Below are positions 27,900-37,954 of a DNA stretch of 64,000 bases, one piece after another. Both the position numbers and the translations under genes were made by a program. The first letter of the stretch is position 1. The number at the start of each line of letters is the position of its first letter. The stretch spans positions 310,001 to 374,000 of the forward strand of contig CAWJQP010000072.1 in NCBI GenBank assembly GCA_963844855.1, written 5' to 3'. The stretch is from DASQDN01 sp963844855. GTDB lineage: Bacteria > Acidobacteriota > Terriglobia > Bryobacterales > Bryobacteraceae. The notes under the pieces are model-generated. The model made no database searches. It was given only the letters and a program-made list of their open reading frames with translations, and was not told the DNA's origin.

Positions 27900-28932
27900 C
27901 TAGACATTCGCAGTGAACAAGCCGCAGAGACGAGCAAGCGACAGCGCTCCGACGAGCGCCGCATGCGGGAATCGTCAGAACCCAAGCCCACACGATCGTA
28001 GTAGCAAGCCCCACCGCACCGCCTTCATTCGCTGAATGGAACCGACTCCGGCGATAGCGCCGGCGATCACGTGGGTTGTCGACACGGGCATCCCCAGTTC
28101 GCTGGAGACGAGAATCGAAACCGCCGCCGCCGTCTCTGCCGCGAATCCGCCCCTCGGCTTCAAGCGGGTGAGCCGTCCGCCCATCGTACGTACGATTCGC
28201 CATCCGCCGCTGAGGGTTCCGAGCCCAATGGCTGCGTGCGCGGCAAAGATCACCCAGATAGGAACGTCCAGACGTGGGAATCATACTGTGACGTGAAGAG
28301 AACGCCAGTGATGATACCCATGGTTTTCTGCGCGTCATTGGTGCCGTGGGCAAAGCTGAAGATCGCGGCCGAAACGAGTTGAAGCTTCCGGAAATAGACG
28401 TCCATACGTTTCGGCGACGCATTGCGGAACATCCAGTAGATGATGATCATCATCAGCATATGCAAGCAGCATGCCGAGCAGCGGCGCAATCAGGATAAAG
28501 GCGAGAGTTTCAAACCACACATCAGGATTCAGTGCATCGAAGCTCTGAGAGAAGCCTCGCGTCATCGCCACCTTTGCCATTCCCGCGCCCGCGTAGCCAC
28601 CAAGGAGCGCATGCGAAGAACTCGTCGGTAATCCGAAATACCACGTGATCAAATCCCAAGCAATGGCGCCAATTAGTCCGGCCAGAATGACGTACGGAGT
28701 GACGACGTCCATGTTGACGCCCTTCACGACAGTCTTTGGCCACCTGCGTACCGAAACCGAAAGCGGCTGCGAAATTCCAAAACGCGGCCCACATCACCGC
28801 GTGGCCCGGCGAAAGCACGCGGGTTGCGACGATCGTAGCGACGGAATTGGCCGCATCATGAAAACCATTAATGTAATCGAATGTGAGCGCGACGGAGATG
28901 ATAACTAGAGCGAGAACGAGTGTGCCATCCAT
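27900..28932 (-). CDS. pit: Inorganic phosphate transporter, Pit family (several frameshifts)
   Basis: Pieces in successive frames assemble into a single Pit protein of about 340 residues: the N-terminal signature FDYINGFHDAANSVATIVA, then ITWYFGLPTSSSHALLGGYA, the second repeat FAHGTNDAQKTMGIITG and finally MPVSTTHVIAGAIAGVGS. Both halves of the inverted-repeat transporter, each with its GxNDxxN-like motif, are present. At least four indels (near 28735, 28465, 28255 and 28010, and one near 27950) interrupt the frame. It follows the DUF47 gene by 11 bases, the usual Pit accessory arrangement. The role is low-affinity metal-phosphate symport. Confidence 0.85.
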
Positions 28933-28943
28933 GCGGTTAGGGT

Positions 28944-29561
28944 CTAGCTATTCTTCACAACGACGTTTTGAAGCGCATCGGCCACGTCTTCGCAATAATC
29001 CGTGGTCTGCTCGAGTAGCTCGTATATCTCCTTGAGCTTCATGATCTGGATAGGGTCCTTCTCCGTTGCGAACAGATCCTTCACCGCTTTCCGCACGATA
29101 TTGTCGGTGACGTCCTCAATCCGGTTGATCTCGATACAGTGTTCGATAATCTTCTTGTTGGAGTTCAACGCTTCAAAGGCAGCCTGGAGACTCTTGGAAG
29201 ATGCAACGATGTTGCGGCAAACCTCGATCGCCACATTGGGTGATTGGCTCGATATTGTAAATCACCATCCGATGCGACGCCTCTTCGATCGAATCGATGA
29301 CGTCGTCCAGGTGCGTGGAAAGCGAATGGATGTCCTCCGGATCAAGTGGAGTGATGAATGTCTGGTTCAGCCGACGGAACACTTCGTGAATGACTTCGTC
29401 GGCCTTCCGTTCGAGCACCGCGATCTGGTCCGCTGCCTTCTCGAGATGAGCGTTCCCGCCCTCCGCGCCTTGTAAGCAGCAGAACAGCGGCTTCGGAGAT
29501 GTACCGCACCTGGTCCAAAAACAAGCTCAAAGAATTTCTCTTCCTTGGGAAGAAACCTCAT
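28944..29561 (-). CDS. DUF47 (PhoU-like) Pit accessory protein (several frameshifts)
   Basis: Reconstructed from three frames: MRFLPKEEKFFELF, LDQVRYISEAAVLLL, then AVLERKADEVIHEVFRRLNQ through HLDDVIDSIEEASHRMVIY, and a clean C-terminal third to the stop. Total length about 206 residues, typical for DUF47/YkaA proteins, which are four-helix-bundle PhoU relatives regulating Pit transporters. Indels lie near 29520, 29440 and 29235. It is the first gene of a two-gene operon with pit. Confidence 0.83.
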
Positions 29562-29663
29562 AGAACCTCGGCGGCTACAACTATGACAGGTTAGCAATGG
29601 CGTAGGACACGGTGTGGACTTTCATCTTCTCAACGTGTTTGCGACAGGTCAACCTACAACTGG

Positions 29664-30449
29664 TTACGTTTCCGTTAAGACATGGAAAAGCGATTCGCTT
29701 TCCTGTTCCGCAGACTCGGTATCCAGATAGCGTACATCTAGTAAACGCTGAGGATCGATATTCCCCATCGCGGAAAGCAGATTCTCTTTCAGGAATGGAT
29801 GATCTACTTCGAGATCCGCGAGAATATCTCGCAGCGAACGCCTGACCGTACCGGTTTTTTGAGAGCAGCCGCATGGAATCACCGGGGCTCCAAGCGATGC
29901 GGAATAGCGGCGAGTAATATCTTCAGTGACAAACACCAGAGGTCGAATGAGGCGGAAATCTTTCTGACGGGAATATGTTACCGGCGGCAAGGCACTGAGA
30001 CGCCCGGTAAACATCGCATTCCTTAGGAGGGACTCGCAGAAATCGTCCGCGGTATGGCCAAAGGCGATCACATTGGCGCCCAGTTCTCTTCCGATCTCAT
30101 ACACTGCGCGACGCCTGAATCGGCTGCACAGATCACAACCATGGTCCGGCTGCTCATCGAGCAACCTCAGTGACGGCTTATCGTGCTTGTAGAGCCAGTC
30201 GATTCCACGCTTCTTCAGGTAGTCGCCAAAAGGGGCGATCGGACGCAAGAACTTACCCTGTTCGACGGTAAATGCGCAGATGGAAAATCGAATTGGCGCA
30301 CGCGCCTGCAGCAGACACAACGCCTCAAGAAGAGTGACGGAATCTTTGCCGCCCGAAAGACCGACTGCGACACGATCTCCTTCACGGATCATCTTGAAGC
30401 GGCTGATCGCTTCCCCGACTTTGCGTAACAGCGTCTTTTCGAGATCCAA
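29664..30449 (-). CDS. ttcA: tRNA 2-thiocytidine biosynthesis protein TtcA-like
   Basis: Protein of 261 residues. The PP-loop ATP-pyrophosphatase motif SGGKDS is at 32-37. Iron-sulfur cysteines are C105 and C108 (CDLC) and a third in PCGCS (C193 or C195), as in TtcA, which binds a [4Fe-4S] cluster through three cysteines. It thiolates C32 of certain tRNAs in the cytoplasm; related TtuA-like proteins thiolate other positions, so the exact target is less certain. The two tRNAs in this window have C32 (tRNA-Arg) and T32 (tRNA-Thr). The gene is free of frameshifts although it lies next to the broken DUF47 gene. Confidence 0.85.
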   Translation of the reverse strand: MDLEKTLLRKVGEAISRFKMIREGDRVAVGLSGGKDSVTLLEALCLLQARAPIRFSICAFTVEQGKFLRPIAPFGDYLKKRGIDWLYKHDKPSLRLLDEQPDHGCDLCSRFRRRAVYEIGRELGANVIAFGHTADDFCESLLRNAMFTGRLSALPPVTYSRQKDFRLIRPLVFVTEDITRRYSASLGAPVIPCGCSQKTGTVRRSLRDILADLEVDHPFLKENLLSAMGNIDPQRLLDVRYLDTESAEQESESLFHVLTET

Positions 30450-30467
30450 CTTCCAGTATATCGGGCG

Positions 30468-30695
30468 CTATCTACCGGGATCGGGCTCGACAGCGCGGGA
30501 GCCTACTGCGACCAGTTGCGGCTCAGGATCCCTTTCGACCGCCGACACGCGGACTGCCGGAGCTGCCGGCGTCGCGGGAGACGGTGGAAGCAAGTCCTGA
30601 TTTGAAGCCCCTAGGGGTTGATGCTTCTGATTCGACCGAGCAATGTATTTGTAGGCCATCAGCGCAACTGCGGACAGGAAGAGTATGCGGCCCAT
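30468..30695 (-). CDS. Small membrane-anchored protein of unknown function
   Basis: A 75-residue protein starting MGRILFLSAVALMAYKYIA, a single N-terminal membrane helix, followed by a proline- and alanine-rich hydrophilic tail without recognised motifs. It lies 18 bases before the ttcA-like gene in the same direction. No family is recognised; the start was chosen because the helix begins directly after it. Confidence 0.45.
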   Translation of the reverse strand: MGRILFLSAVALMAYKYIARSNQKHQPLGASNQDLLPPSPATPAAPAVRVSAVERDPEPQLVAVGSRAVEPDPGR

Positions 30696-30756
30696 GTGCG
30701 AGTACCTTCTATATACTAACGCGTCGCGATCAAGAATTCTCGTTTCAAGTTCCGGC

Positions 30757-31707
30757 TCACACAGTCCAGAGGCACTCAACGAAAGGCCACTCTTCGTCGG
30801 TCCAGCAGGATTTCTCAGTAAAACCTGACATCGACGCGATTGACCGCAACTCGTCGAGCCGGAATTTGTGGGACGATTCAGTCCAGATCGTTTCGCCCTG
30901 TGAGAACTCGACCCGAAGACCGGCCTCTGGAATCAGTATCGACTGAGCTCTTTTGGATCGCAGATGCATTTCGATGCGGCGGTCCTCTGCGCTCCAGCGA
31001 ACCTCATGTTCAAACTCCCGGAGGTCGAACGTCGCGCGGAGTTCCCGATTCATCCGAGCCAAAAGATTCTTGTTAAATGCCGCGGTCACTCCCATTGGAT
31101 CGTTATAGGCGACCAACATCTGATCGACGTCTTTTACAAGATCGACTCCAATCAAGATCGAATCACCGGAAACCAGAATCGAACGGACGTCGGCAAGAAA
31201 GCGAACACCTGCTTCACGATCGAAGTTTCCAATCGTGCTTCCAAGGAACAGCAAGAGAATTTGCTGGTCACCCTTGCGAGCACGCGCGGCGCGCTTCAGA
31301 CCATCGAGATAGGGCGCATGAATTGGATGCACTCGAGCAACAGATTCCAAGTCTGCTGCGCAGGCTCGTAATGCCGCCGCAGATACATCGATGGGGTAGT
31401 AATCGACCGGCTGCCGTCGCGCAAGCGCACTCAATACGTGCTGGGTCTTCGTCCCGGTACCGCTGCCTAATTCCGCCACCAGGACTCCGTGGGGTACGGC
31501 AGTTGCGATTTCCGGTGCATGTCGTCTCAGCAGCCTTGCATCCGCTCTTGTGAGCCCGTACTCGGGTAGCATTGTGATCGCCTCAAAAAGGGTCGACCCC
31601 AACGCATCGTATAGATAGGAGGGCGGAAGCTGCTTTTGGCCTGAACGGCCCAAGCCATCTTGGACGTCATACGCGAATTGGGTGAGGTGATACGCGGGGG
31701 CGTTCAT
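30757..31707 (-). CDS. egtD: L-histidine N-alpha-methyltransferase (ergothioneine synthesis)
   Basis: Protein of 316 residues matching EgtD throughout: LPPSYLYDALGSTLFEAIT near the start, the SAM-binding loop LVAELGSGTGTKT at about 77-89, FLGSTIGNFDREAG in the middle and EVRWSAEDRRIEMHL near the end. EgtD trimethylates histidine to hercynine with three SAM molecules. It lies 15 bases after egtB in the same direction. No egtC or egtE is seen, as in many bacteria that use a short pathway. Confidence 0.95.
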   Translation of the reverse strand: MNAPAYHLTQFAYDVQDGLGRSGQKQLPPSYLYDALGSTLFEAITMLPEYGLTRADARLLRRHAPEIATAVPHGVLVAELGSGTGTKTQHVLSALARRQPVDYYPIDVSAAALRACAADLESVARVHPIHAPYLDGLKRAARARKGDQQILLLFLGSTIGNFDREAGVRFLADVRSILVSGDSILIGVDLVKDVDQMLVAYNDPMGVTAAFNKNLLARMNRELRATFDLREFEHEVRWSAEDRRIEMHLRSKRAQSILIPEAGLRVEFSQGETIWTESSHKFRLDELRSIASMSGFTEKSCWTDEEWPFVECLWTV

Positions 31708-31722
31708 ATTTGGATGACCTAA

Positions 31723-32934
31723 TTAGTTTTCTACGAGCCGGAAAGTGGAGTAAACGTACGGATAGTCCGGGCGAAACCAGTTCCGGAACGACCGACGCAT
31801 CAGACGCCGGGCCGTCCTGCAGGACGCGCCCTTCAACACGTAATGATGTCCATCGAAGAAGTTCTGTGAGTAACCTGGATAATTCTCAGAAGGCTCGAAT
31901 CCAGGAAAGGGCTCGAAGACTGTGGAAGTCCACTCCCAACCGTTTCCTACGAGCTGCGCCACGCCATAGTGGCTATCACTGTTTGGAGTTGCCGACACCG
32001 GTACGGGATCCCAGCTTTGGAAATCAAAGGCTCCCTGCCCCGGCAAAGGCTCGTCATCTCCCCAGGGATATTCGTACTCGCCGTCGCGAGCGCTATACGC
32101 GGCGCGATGATATTGCGCTTCCGTCGGAAGATGCTTGTTCTTCCATATCGCGTACTCCTCGGCTTCGCTTCGCGTGACGTAAACAGGCGCGTTCAGAGGC
32201 AGCGGAATCAATTCGAACATGCCGCGGAGGAACCATTTCCCGTTTCGCAATGTCCAAAAGTGCGGCGGCTTGGTTCCCTGCTTCACAAATTCGAGATAAT
32301 CGCCGTTGGTCACTTTGTAGCGGTCAATACAGAATGCCGGCACGCGGACGAAATGCTTCGGGAATTCGTTATCCCAACCAAAACCTTCCTCGGGATCGCG
32401 ACCGAGGGTGGCTAGGCCCCCTGCTATCTCAACCGGCGTGTTGGTGGTCTCAAAAGCGTCGCTCACCTCCGAACGGCCGGGAGCTCGCTTTTGCTCATAC
32501 GGCAGGTTCTGAAGCAGGTACGCCAATGTTTCAGCGTGCATCAGCCGATGCTCCAGGGCCATTTCGACAACCGTTTCCGGAGCGTCCGGAAGGATTTCAT
32601 CGATGCGCTGGCGGACGCGCTGATTGTAAGCGCAGATCTCCGATTGGTTCGGCCATTCGGTTGCTACGTCCGAGGGAAGATTCGTTGAATCCGGATCGAT
32701 TCCTGCCTCAAACAGGCGGTCGAAATTATGGTTGAAAGCCTTTTCGCCCATGGCCCAGATTGCGATCTGATTCCAATCGAATGCTTCGAGGTGTCCCAGG
32801 TAGAAAACCAGCCTGTGCCGCTCGGGTATCGGACGCTCATACAATGCTCCGGGTTCGAGAAGGGAAAACAACAAGTCGGTTTGACGTCGCGCGTCGTGAA
32901 AACTATCGATGAGAGTTTCCTGCATGACTGACAA
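31723..32934 (-). CDS. egtB: Iron-dependent hercynine sulfoxide synthase EgtB
   Basis: Protein of 403 residues with the DinB-like N-terminal domain holding the iron triad H48 (FYLGHLE), H129 and H133 (HRLMHAE, HxxxHxE), and a C-terminal FGE-sulfatase-type domain (GNGWEWTSTVFEPFPGF, GASCRTARRLMRRSFRNWF). EgtB joins a thiol donor to hercynine with oxygen; the donor (gamma-glutamylcysteine or cysteine) differs between subtypes and is not decided here. The first ATG is used; a second ATG lies three codons later. Together with egtD it predicts ergothioneine formation, an antioxidant thiol. Confidence 0.94.
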   Translation of the reverse strand: MSVMQETLIDSFHDARRQTDLLFSLLEPGALYERPIPERHRLVFYLGHLEAFDWNQIAIWAMGEKAFNHNFDRLFEAGIDPDSTNLPSDVATEWPNQSEICAYNQRVRQRIDEILPDAPETVVEMALEHRLMHAETLAYLLQNLPYEQKRAPGRSEVSDAFETTNTPVEIAGGLATLGRDPEEGFGWDNEFPKHFVRVPAFCIDRYKVTNGDYLEFVKQGTKPPHFWTLRNGKWFLRGMFELIPLPLNAPVYVTRSEAEEYAIWKNKHLPTEAQYHRAAYSARDGEYEYPWGDDEPLPGQGAFDFQSWDPVPVSATPNSDSHYGVAQLVGNGWEWTSTVFEPFPGFEPSENYPGYSQNFFDGHHYVLKGASCRTARRLMRRSFRNWFRPDYPYVYSTFRLVEN

Positions 32935-33050
32935 CTATAGGACCGTGGGGTTAGATCGAATTGGTGATATTTAAGTTTCGCAGCGGTTCGACCGATGCTA
33001 TAACTAAGAGTCCCGCCCTCAAAGATTGCGGATCCTTATTTTACTAGACA

Positions 33051-35604
33051 ATGGCGTTTTACGTTAAGCCCCAAAAAGAGTTTCTGGTACGTCCGGCTTT
33101 ACCCGCCTCCCTTTCCCGGCTGTCCGAACTAGCTCATAACCTCCTTTGGAGTTGGGATCATAATCTTCGCGCCTTATTTCGCAGACTGGATTCATCTCTC
33201 TGGAAAGCCTGCGGAAACAATCCGGTTCTGATGCTCGGCCGTGTGCCACAGGCGACACTGGAGCGCGCCGCTACCGATCCACGATACCTCACTTTGTACC
33301 GCCGTGCTTGCGAGCGCTACGACACCTATAAGCAGACCGCTGAATCGGAACCGAGTGAGAAGCTGATCGCCTACTTCTCGATGGAGTACGGACTGACCGA
33401 ATGTCTTCCGATCTACTCGGGCGGACTGGGGCTGTTGAGCGGGGATCACCTCAAAGCTTCGAGCGATGCCGACTAGCCGCTGATTGCCGTTGGTTTGTTA
33501 TACCAGAAGGGCTATCACCAGCAGTGGCTGAATCCCGATGGATGGCAGCAGGAGCGCTATCCGGTCAACGATTTTTACACGCTGCCAATCGAAGAGGTAT
33601 TCGACGCGGACGGCACGAGCCGTAAACGTGCAGGTGAAGCTGCCGACGGGACTCGTACACGTCAAAGTGTGGATGATCAGTGTGGGCCGCGTGAAGCTGT
33701 ACCTGCTCGATACCAACATTCCCGAGAATCTGGCCGACGATCATCGCGACATTACCGATTCTTTGTACGGCGGCGACATCCACACGCGCATTCGCCAGGA
33801 GATCGTTCTCGGCATCGGCGGACTCCGCGCCCTGCAGGCGCTGAACCTGACGCCTACGGTCTTCCACATGAACGAGGGCCACTCGGCGTTTCTCGCGGTC
33901 GAGCGCATCCGTGTGCTGATGGCGGAGAACAGGCTGACGTTCACGGAGGCGCTTGACGCGAGCCGACTGAATAACGTCTTCACGACGCACACATCGGTAC
34001 CGGCCGGAATCGACATCTTCGATGCGGGGATGATGTACGACTACTTCCAGGAGTACTGCGAAACCTCGGGCATTCGTTTCGAGGAACTGCTGGCGCTTGG
34101 CCGAAAGCACCCACAGGACCACACCGAGCGCTTCTCGATGGCGATCCTTGCGTTCAAGACCGCTGCTTTCCGCAACGCCGTCAGCAAACTGCATCGTCAC
34201 GTGTCGCAGGAGATGTGGCAGGATCTGTGGCCGGATTTGCCGGTGAACGAGGTCCCGATCACGTCCATCACCAATGGCGTGCATCTGCCAACCTGGCTCA
34301 ATGGCGACTTCGCGACGCTGTACGATCAGTATCTGCAGCCCGACTGGCGGGAACGCTATCCCGACCCGAAGACCTGGGATCTGATCCAGGACATTCCGGA
34401 TCAGGAATTGTGGGAGGCTCATCGCCGCCGCAAACGCCGCCTGATTGCGTTCGTTCGCGAGCGCATGGTGAAGTTCGCTTTGGATCGCAAGGCCGGAGCC
34501 GCAGAGGTCCGCCGTCTTGCGGAAGTTCTCGATCCGGACGCGTTCACGATCGGCTTCGCCCGCCGGTTCGCCACCTACAAACGCGCGACGCTGCTGTTCC
34601 GCGACGTCAGTCGTCTGAAGAAGCTGCTGACGAATCCCGACATGCCGGTGCAGATCGTGATAGCCGGCAAAGCGCATCCAAAGGATCATCCGGGCAAGAC
34701 GCTGATTCGTGAAATTGTACAGTTGTCCCGCGACCCCAGCATTTCGAAGCGTCTGGTATTTCTGGAGGACTACGGGATCGAAGTAGCTCGCGACATGGTG
34801 CAGGGCGTCGATCTCTGGCTGAACAACCCACGCCGCGGCGAAGAAGCCTGCGGTACCAGCGGGATGAAAGCCAGCATCAACGGCGGTTCTGAACCTCAGC
34901 ATTCTCGATGGCTGGTTCGACGAAGCCTACGAATACTCCGGCGGCTGGGCGATTGGGGGACGGGAACCATACTCGGAAGATCAGGACGAGTATCACGCTA
35001 GCGCGATTTACTCGCTGCTTGAAAACGAAATCGTGCCGATGTATCACGCGGCGGCGACGACGGTGTACCGGACGAATGGGTTCGTCGGATGAAACAGTGT
35101 CTGCGATTTATCAGTCCACAATTTAACTGTCAGCGCATGTTGGCAGAATACATGCAGGCAATGTATGAGCCCGCGCATTTCGGTTATGATTCGGTCCGGA
35201 AGAACAATTTTGAGCCTGCCCGCGAAAGGTCCCACTGGAATTCGCGAGTGCAAAGCGTCTGGAATAATGTGAAATTCTTGGAACTGGGTCCGGGTCCGCA
35301 AGCGTCGGTGTGGAGTGGATCTCCGATTCCGTTGCGGGCGGTTGTCGATCTCGCTGGTCTGAAGCCCGGGGACGTTCGCGTGGAAGCAGTTATCGGTCGG
35401 GTCAGTTCAGCTGGACAGTTGGATGAGGCAGAGGTGCTTACGCTGCCCGCGGTGGAAGAGCGCGGCCCGGTGTTTGTATTCGAAAGGCAATTTGTGCCGC
35501 AATTGACCGGGCGGTTGGGATATGCGTTGCGTGTCAGTCCTAACCATGATGACAACCCCCTCACCAGACCGTGCAATTCTCTTATAAAATGGGGGGTGGA
35601 GTAA
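33051..35604 (+). CDS. glgP: Alpha-glucan (maltodextrin/glycogen) phosphorylase with in-frame stop and frameshifts
   Basis: Pieces rebuild a GT35 phosphorylase of about 850 residues: the N-terminal LAHNLLWSWDHNLRALF, then SMEYGLTECLPIYSGGLGLL, HMNEGHSAFLA, TNGVHLPTW, RRFATYKRATLL and CGTSGMKASINGG, the pyridoxal-phosphate region. It belongs to the short-type archaeal/bacterial alpha-glucan phosphorylases. An in-frame TAG at 33474-33476 replaces a residue in SSDADxPLIAVG, and three indels break the frame near 33615, 34886 and 35044; the last 170 codons resume with MKQCLRFISPQFNCQRM. It would release glucose-1-phosphate from glycogen. As read the gene is non-functional. Confidence 0.87.
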
Positions 35605-35685
35605 CCGGCGAACGTTCTTTGCCGCCCCTGTCCCTCCCCCTGTCGCAGTATCGCTCGTGAACATCAAGGAGATACGTCCGTAACT

Positions 35686-36192
35686 ATGGATGCGGATCGC
35701 AAATACCGGCAAGCCGGCTATCAGGACTCAGACCGATCGCCCAACAACGATCGGAAAGAGAACCAGAAGCCGCCGCGACCAGGAGGTCCTCGTACGATGC
35801 AGGATCCCTCCGGGCCCCGTCTTCCGCGACTCGTTCAGGCTGTGGCGGCTTCCCGCTGTTATAGCTGCTCCGTCGCTCTACCTACTGACATCGACTTTAA
35901 AGGAACTTGTCCGAAGTGCGGTGTAGCTCTCCATTGCTGTAAGCAGTGCACCTTCTTTGAACCGTCGACGCGTTTTCAGTGCACCAAGCCGATTCCCGCG
36001 CGGATCCCGTACAAGGATCAGGTGAACGAGTGTGAGTTGTTCAATCCGCGCGTGACCGTATCGCGCGACGGCGCGCCTCAAGGGTCATCAGGCTCCGGCG
36101 GCTTTGCAGCGGGAACGAAGGCCCCTACTCCCCCGGTAATCCGGACATCCAATGACGCGCGCACGGCATTCGATAATCTATTCAAGAAGTGA
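35686..36192 (+). CDS. Cysteine-rich protein of unknown function
   Basis: Protein of 168 residues without membrane helix. The middle part (about 58-115) holds a cluster of cysteines: CYSCSVALP, CPKCGVALHCCKQCTFFEP, FQCTKP and NECELF, which look like one or two zinc ribbons. The ends are proline-, glycine- and arginine-rich and probably disordered. I know no characterised relative. Its stop overlaps the alcohol dehydrogenase start region, so the two may be cotranscribed. Confidence 0.75.
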   Translation: MDADRKYRQAGYQDSDRSPNNDRKENQKPPRPGGPRTMQDPSGPRLPRLVQAVAASRCYSCSVALPTDIDFKGTCPKCGVALHCCKQCTFFEPSTRFQCTKPIPARIPYKDQVNECELFNPRVTVSRDGAPQGSSGSGGFAAGTKAPTPPVIRTSNDARTAFDNLFKK

Positions 36193-36194
36193 CA

Positions 36195-37227
36195 ATGCGA
36201 ATTGCCGAACTTTATGCGGCCCGTCAGTTCCGGATAACTGAGGGGCCTAGCCCGGACCCTGGTCCAGGCCAAGTCCAAGTGCGCGTCCGCTCAGTCGGAA
36301 TATGTGGATCGGACTTACATTACTACGAAGACGGGGGCGTCGGTGAATTCAGTCCCGCGCCTGCCCATCGTTTTAGGACACGAGCCGACCGGCGAGGTCT
36401 ACAAAATCGGCGCCGGAGTTACCGGGCTGTCGATCGGGGATCGCGCGATGCTGGAGCCTGCGGTGTATTGCTATCACTGCGAGTTTTGCCGTTCGGGCCA
36501 GCACAACTGCTGCGAGAACATCGTCTTTCTCAGCACTCCTCCTGAACCGGGCTTTTTCCGTGAATTTGTGAACATGCCGGCGCATAATCTCGTGCCTCTA
36601 CCCGAGGAACTCGATTTCAACGTTGGCACTCTGTTCGAACCACTGGCGGTGGTTCTGCATTCGCTTGTCCTTGCGCCCGTCCGTTACCGAGATTCAGTAG
36701 CGGTTTTCGGTACCGGTCCCATCGGCCTGATGACGATTGCAGCCTTAAAGGCTTGTGGGGCGGGGCGCGTCTTTGCGGTAGAACCTTCACGGGAACGCCG
36801 GGAACTCGCCTTGCTGATGGGAGCCGATGTTGTTCTGGATCCCGAGCAAGTCGATCCGGTCAAACAAATTTTGTCCGATACCGGCAAGCGTGGCGTCGAT
36901 ATCGTGTTTGATTGCGCAACCAAGCAGGGCACCGTCAACCAATGCATCAAAGTCATTCGCAGCGCTGGACGTGTCGTGATCGTCGGGATTCCCACTGGAG
37001 TCACGACACCTGTTGACCTGCACGAATTACGGCGTAAAGAGGCAGTGTTCTACAATGTGCGCCGGTCCAACCACGAAACCGAGACTGCTATTGCAATGCT
37101 GCGCGAGCATTCGAAGAAGTTCGCGCCCATCGTTACGCATTGTCTGCCCCTCGACAATATTCAGCGGGCCTTCGATATGTTGGAGCAAAAGAAGGAAGGC
37201 TCCGCCAAGATCGTACTGACCGTATAA
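36195..37227 (+). CDS. Zinc-dependent medium-chain dehydrogenase, sorbitol/threonine dehydrogenase-like (one frameshift)
   Basis: About 344 residues. The catalytic-zinc Cys lies in SVGICGSDLHYY, the His in LGHEPTGEV and the Glu in MLEPAVYC/FEPLAVV; the structural-zinc loop is CYHCEFCRSGQHNCC. The coenzyme fold has FGTGPIGLMTIAALKACGAG. These features place it with sorbitol and L-threonine dehydrogenases. The frame breaks near 36350-36356 between GVGEFS and PRLPIVLGHEP, explained by one missing base. The ATG at 36195 is used; a GTG at 36189 overlaps the previous stop. Confidence 0.88.
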
Positions 37228-37279
37228 AATCAGCTTCACTGCAGCGAACGGGCAGATTTGCATATGGTATGTTCTCCAC

Positions 37280-37954
37280 ATGCTGGTCCAATGCGCGCTT
37301 TGCGGTTCACAGAATGAGGTTCCAGTGGAACCGCGCGTGGAAGCTGTTGAGCCACCCGATTTCGACACTCGGCCAGGCGAACCGTTGCGCTCCACCATAC
37401 ATAGCTGGGTGAGTTCCTGTCGGAATTGTACGTACTGCGCTGCGGACATTTCTGTCGCTCATGCCAAGGCGGTGGAAGTACTGCAGACTCTCGCTTACCA
37501 GCAAACATATCTGGACGAAACAATGCCGCCCAAGGCGCGCGAGTTCCTCTGCTATGCCGCAATTCTCGACAGAATCAGGGAGCATAGCGACGCTGGTTGG
37601 AGCGCGTTGCATGCCTCCTGGATTTGCGACGACGAACGTGATCTTCACGCCGGAAACCGCTGTCGCGAACAGGCGATCGAGTACTGGAAGCGTGGTAAAC
37701 ACGCGGGGCAGGCATTTAGTGAAGATCACGCCTCCGAATATGCGCTGGTAGCCGACCTGCATCGGCGGATGGGTCAGTTTGAATTAGCGATGTTCACTTG
37801 CTCGGAGGCGCTCGACATGGAGGATGTTCCGCCGGTCATCGAGAATGTTCTTCGTCGGCAGAAAACCCTAATCGAGCAACAGGACACGCATTCTCACTCG
37901 ATTCGAGAGCTATTCGCCGCCACAAACCGCAACGCGACAGAGTTAATGCAGTAG
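37280..37954 (+). CDS. DUF2225 family protein
   Basis: Protein of 224 residues. Two CxxC pairs near the N-terminus (CALCGSQNEV and CRNCTYCAAD) form a zinc-ribbon-like unit; the rest is helical with TPR-like features (LADLHRRMGQFELAMFTCSE, starting VADLHRRMG). The pattern matches DUF2225, a family without known function. The 3' end overlaps the convergent msrB gene by 61 bases. Confidence 0.78.
   Translation: MLVQCALCGSQNEVPVEPRVEAVEPPDFDTRPGEPLRSTIHSWVSSCRNCTYCAADISVAHAKAVEVLQTLAYQQTYLDETMPPKAREFLCYAAILDRIREHSDAGWSALHASWICDDERDLHAGNRCREQAIEYWKRGKHAGQAFSEDHASEYALVADLHRRMGQFELAMFTCSEALDMEDVPPVIENVLRRQKTLIEQQDTHSHSIRELFAATNRNATELMQ

Noticed and set aside
33474..33476. TAG in glgP as a pyrrolysine codon
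   Set aside because: The position is not a methylamine-methyltransferase site, frameshifts surround it and nothing else suggests pyrrolysine use.
33565..34902. Minus-strand open frame of 445 codons opposite glgP
   Set aside because: The plus strand holds all conserved phosphorylase motifs; the antisense frame has none.
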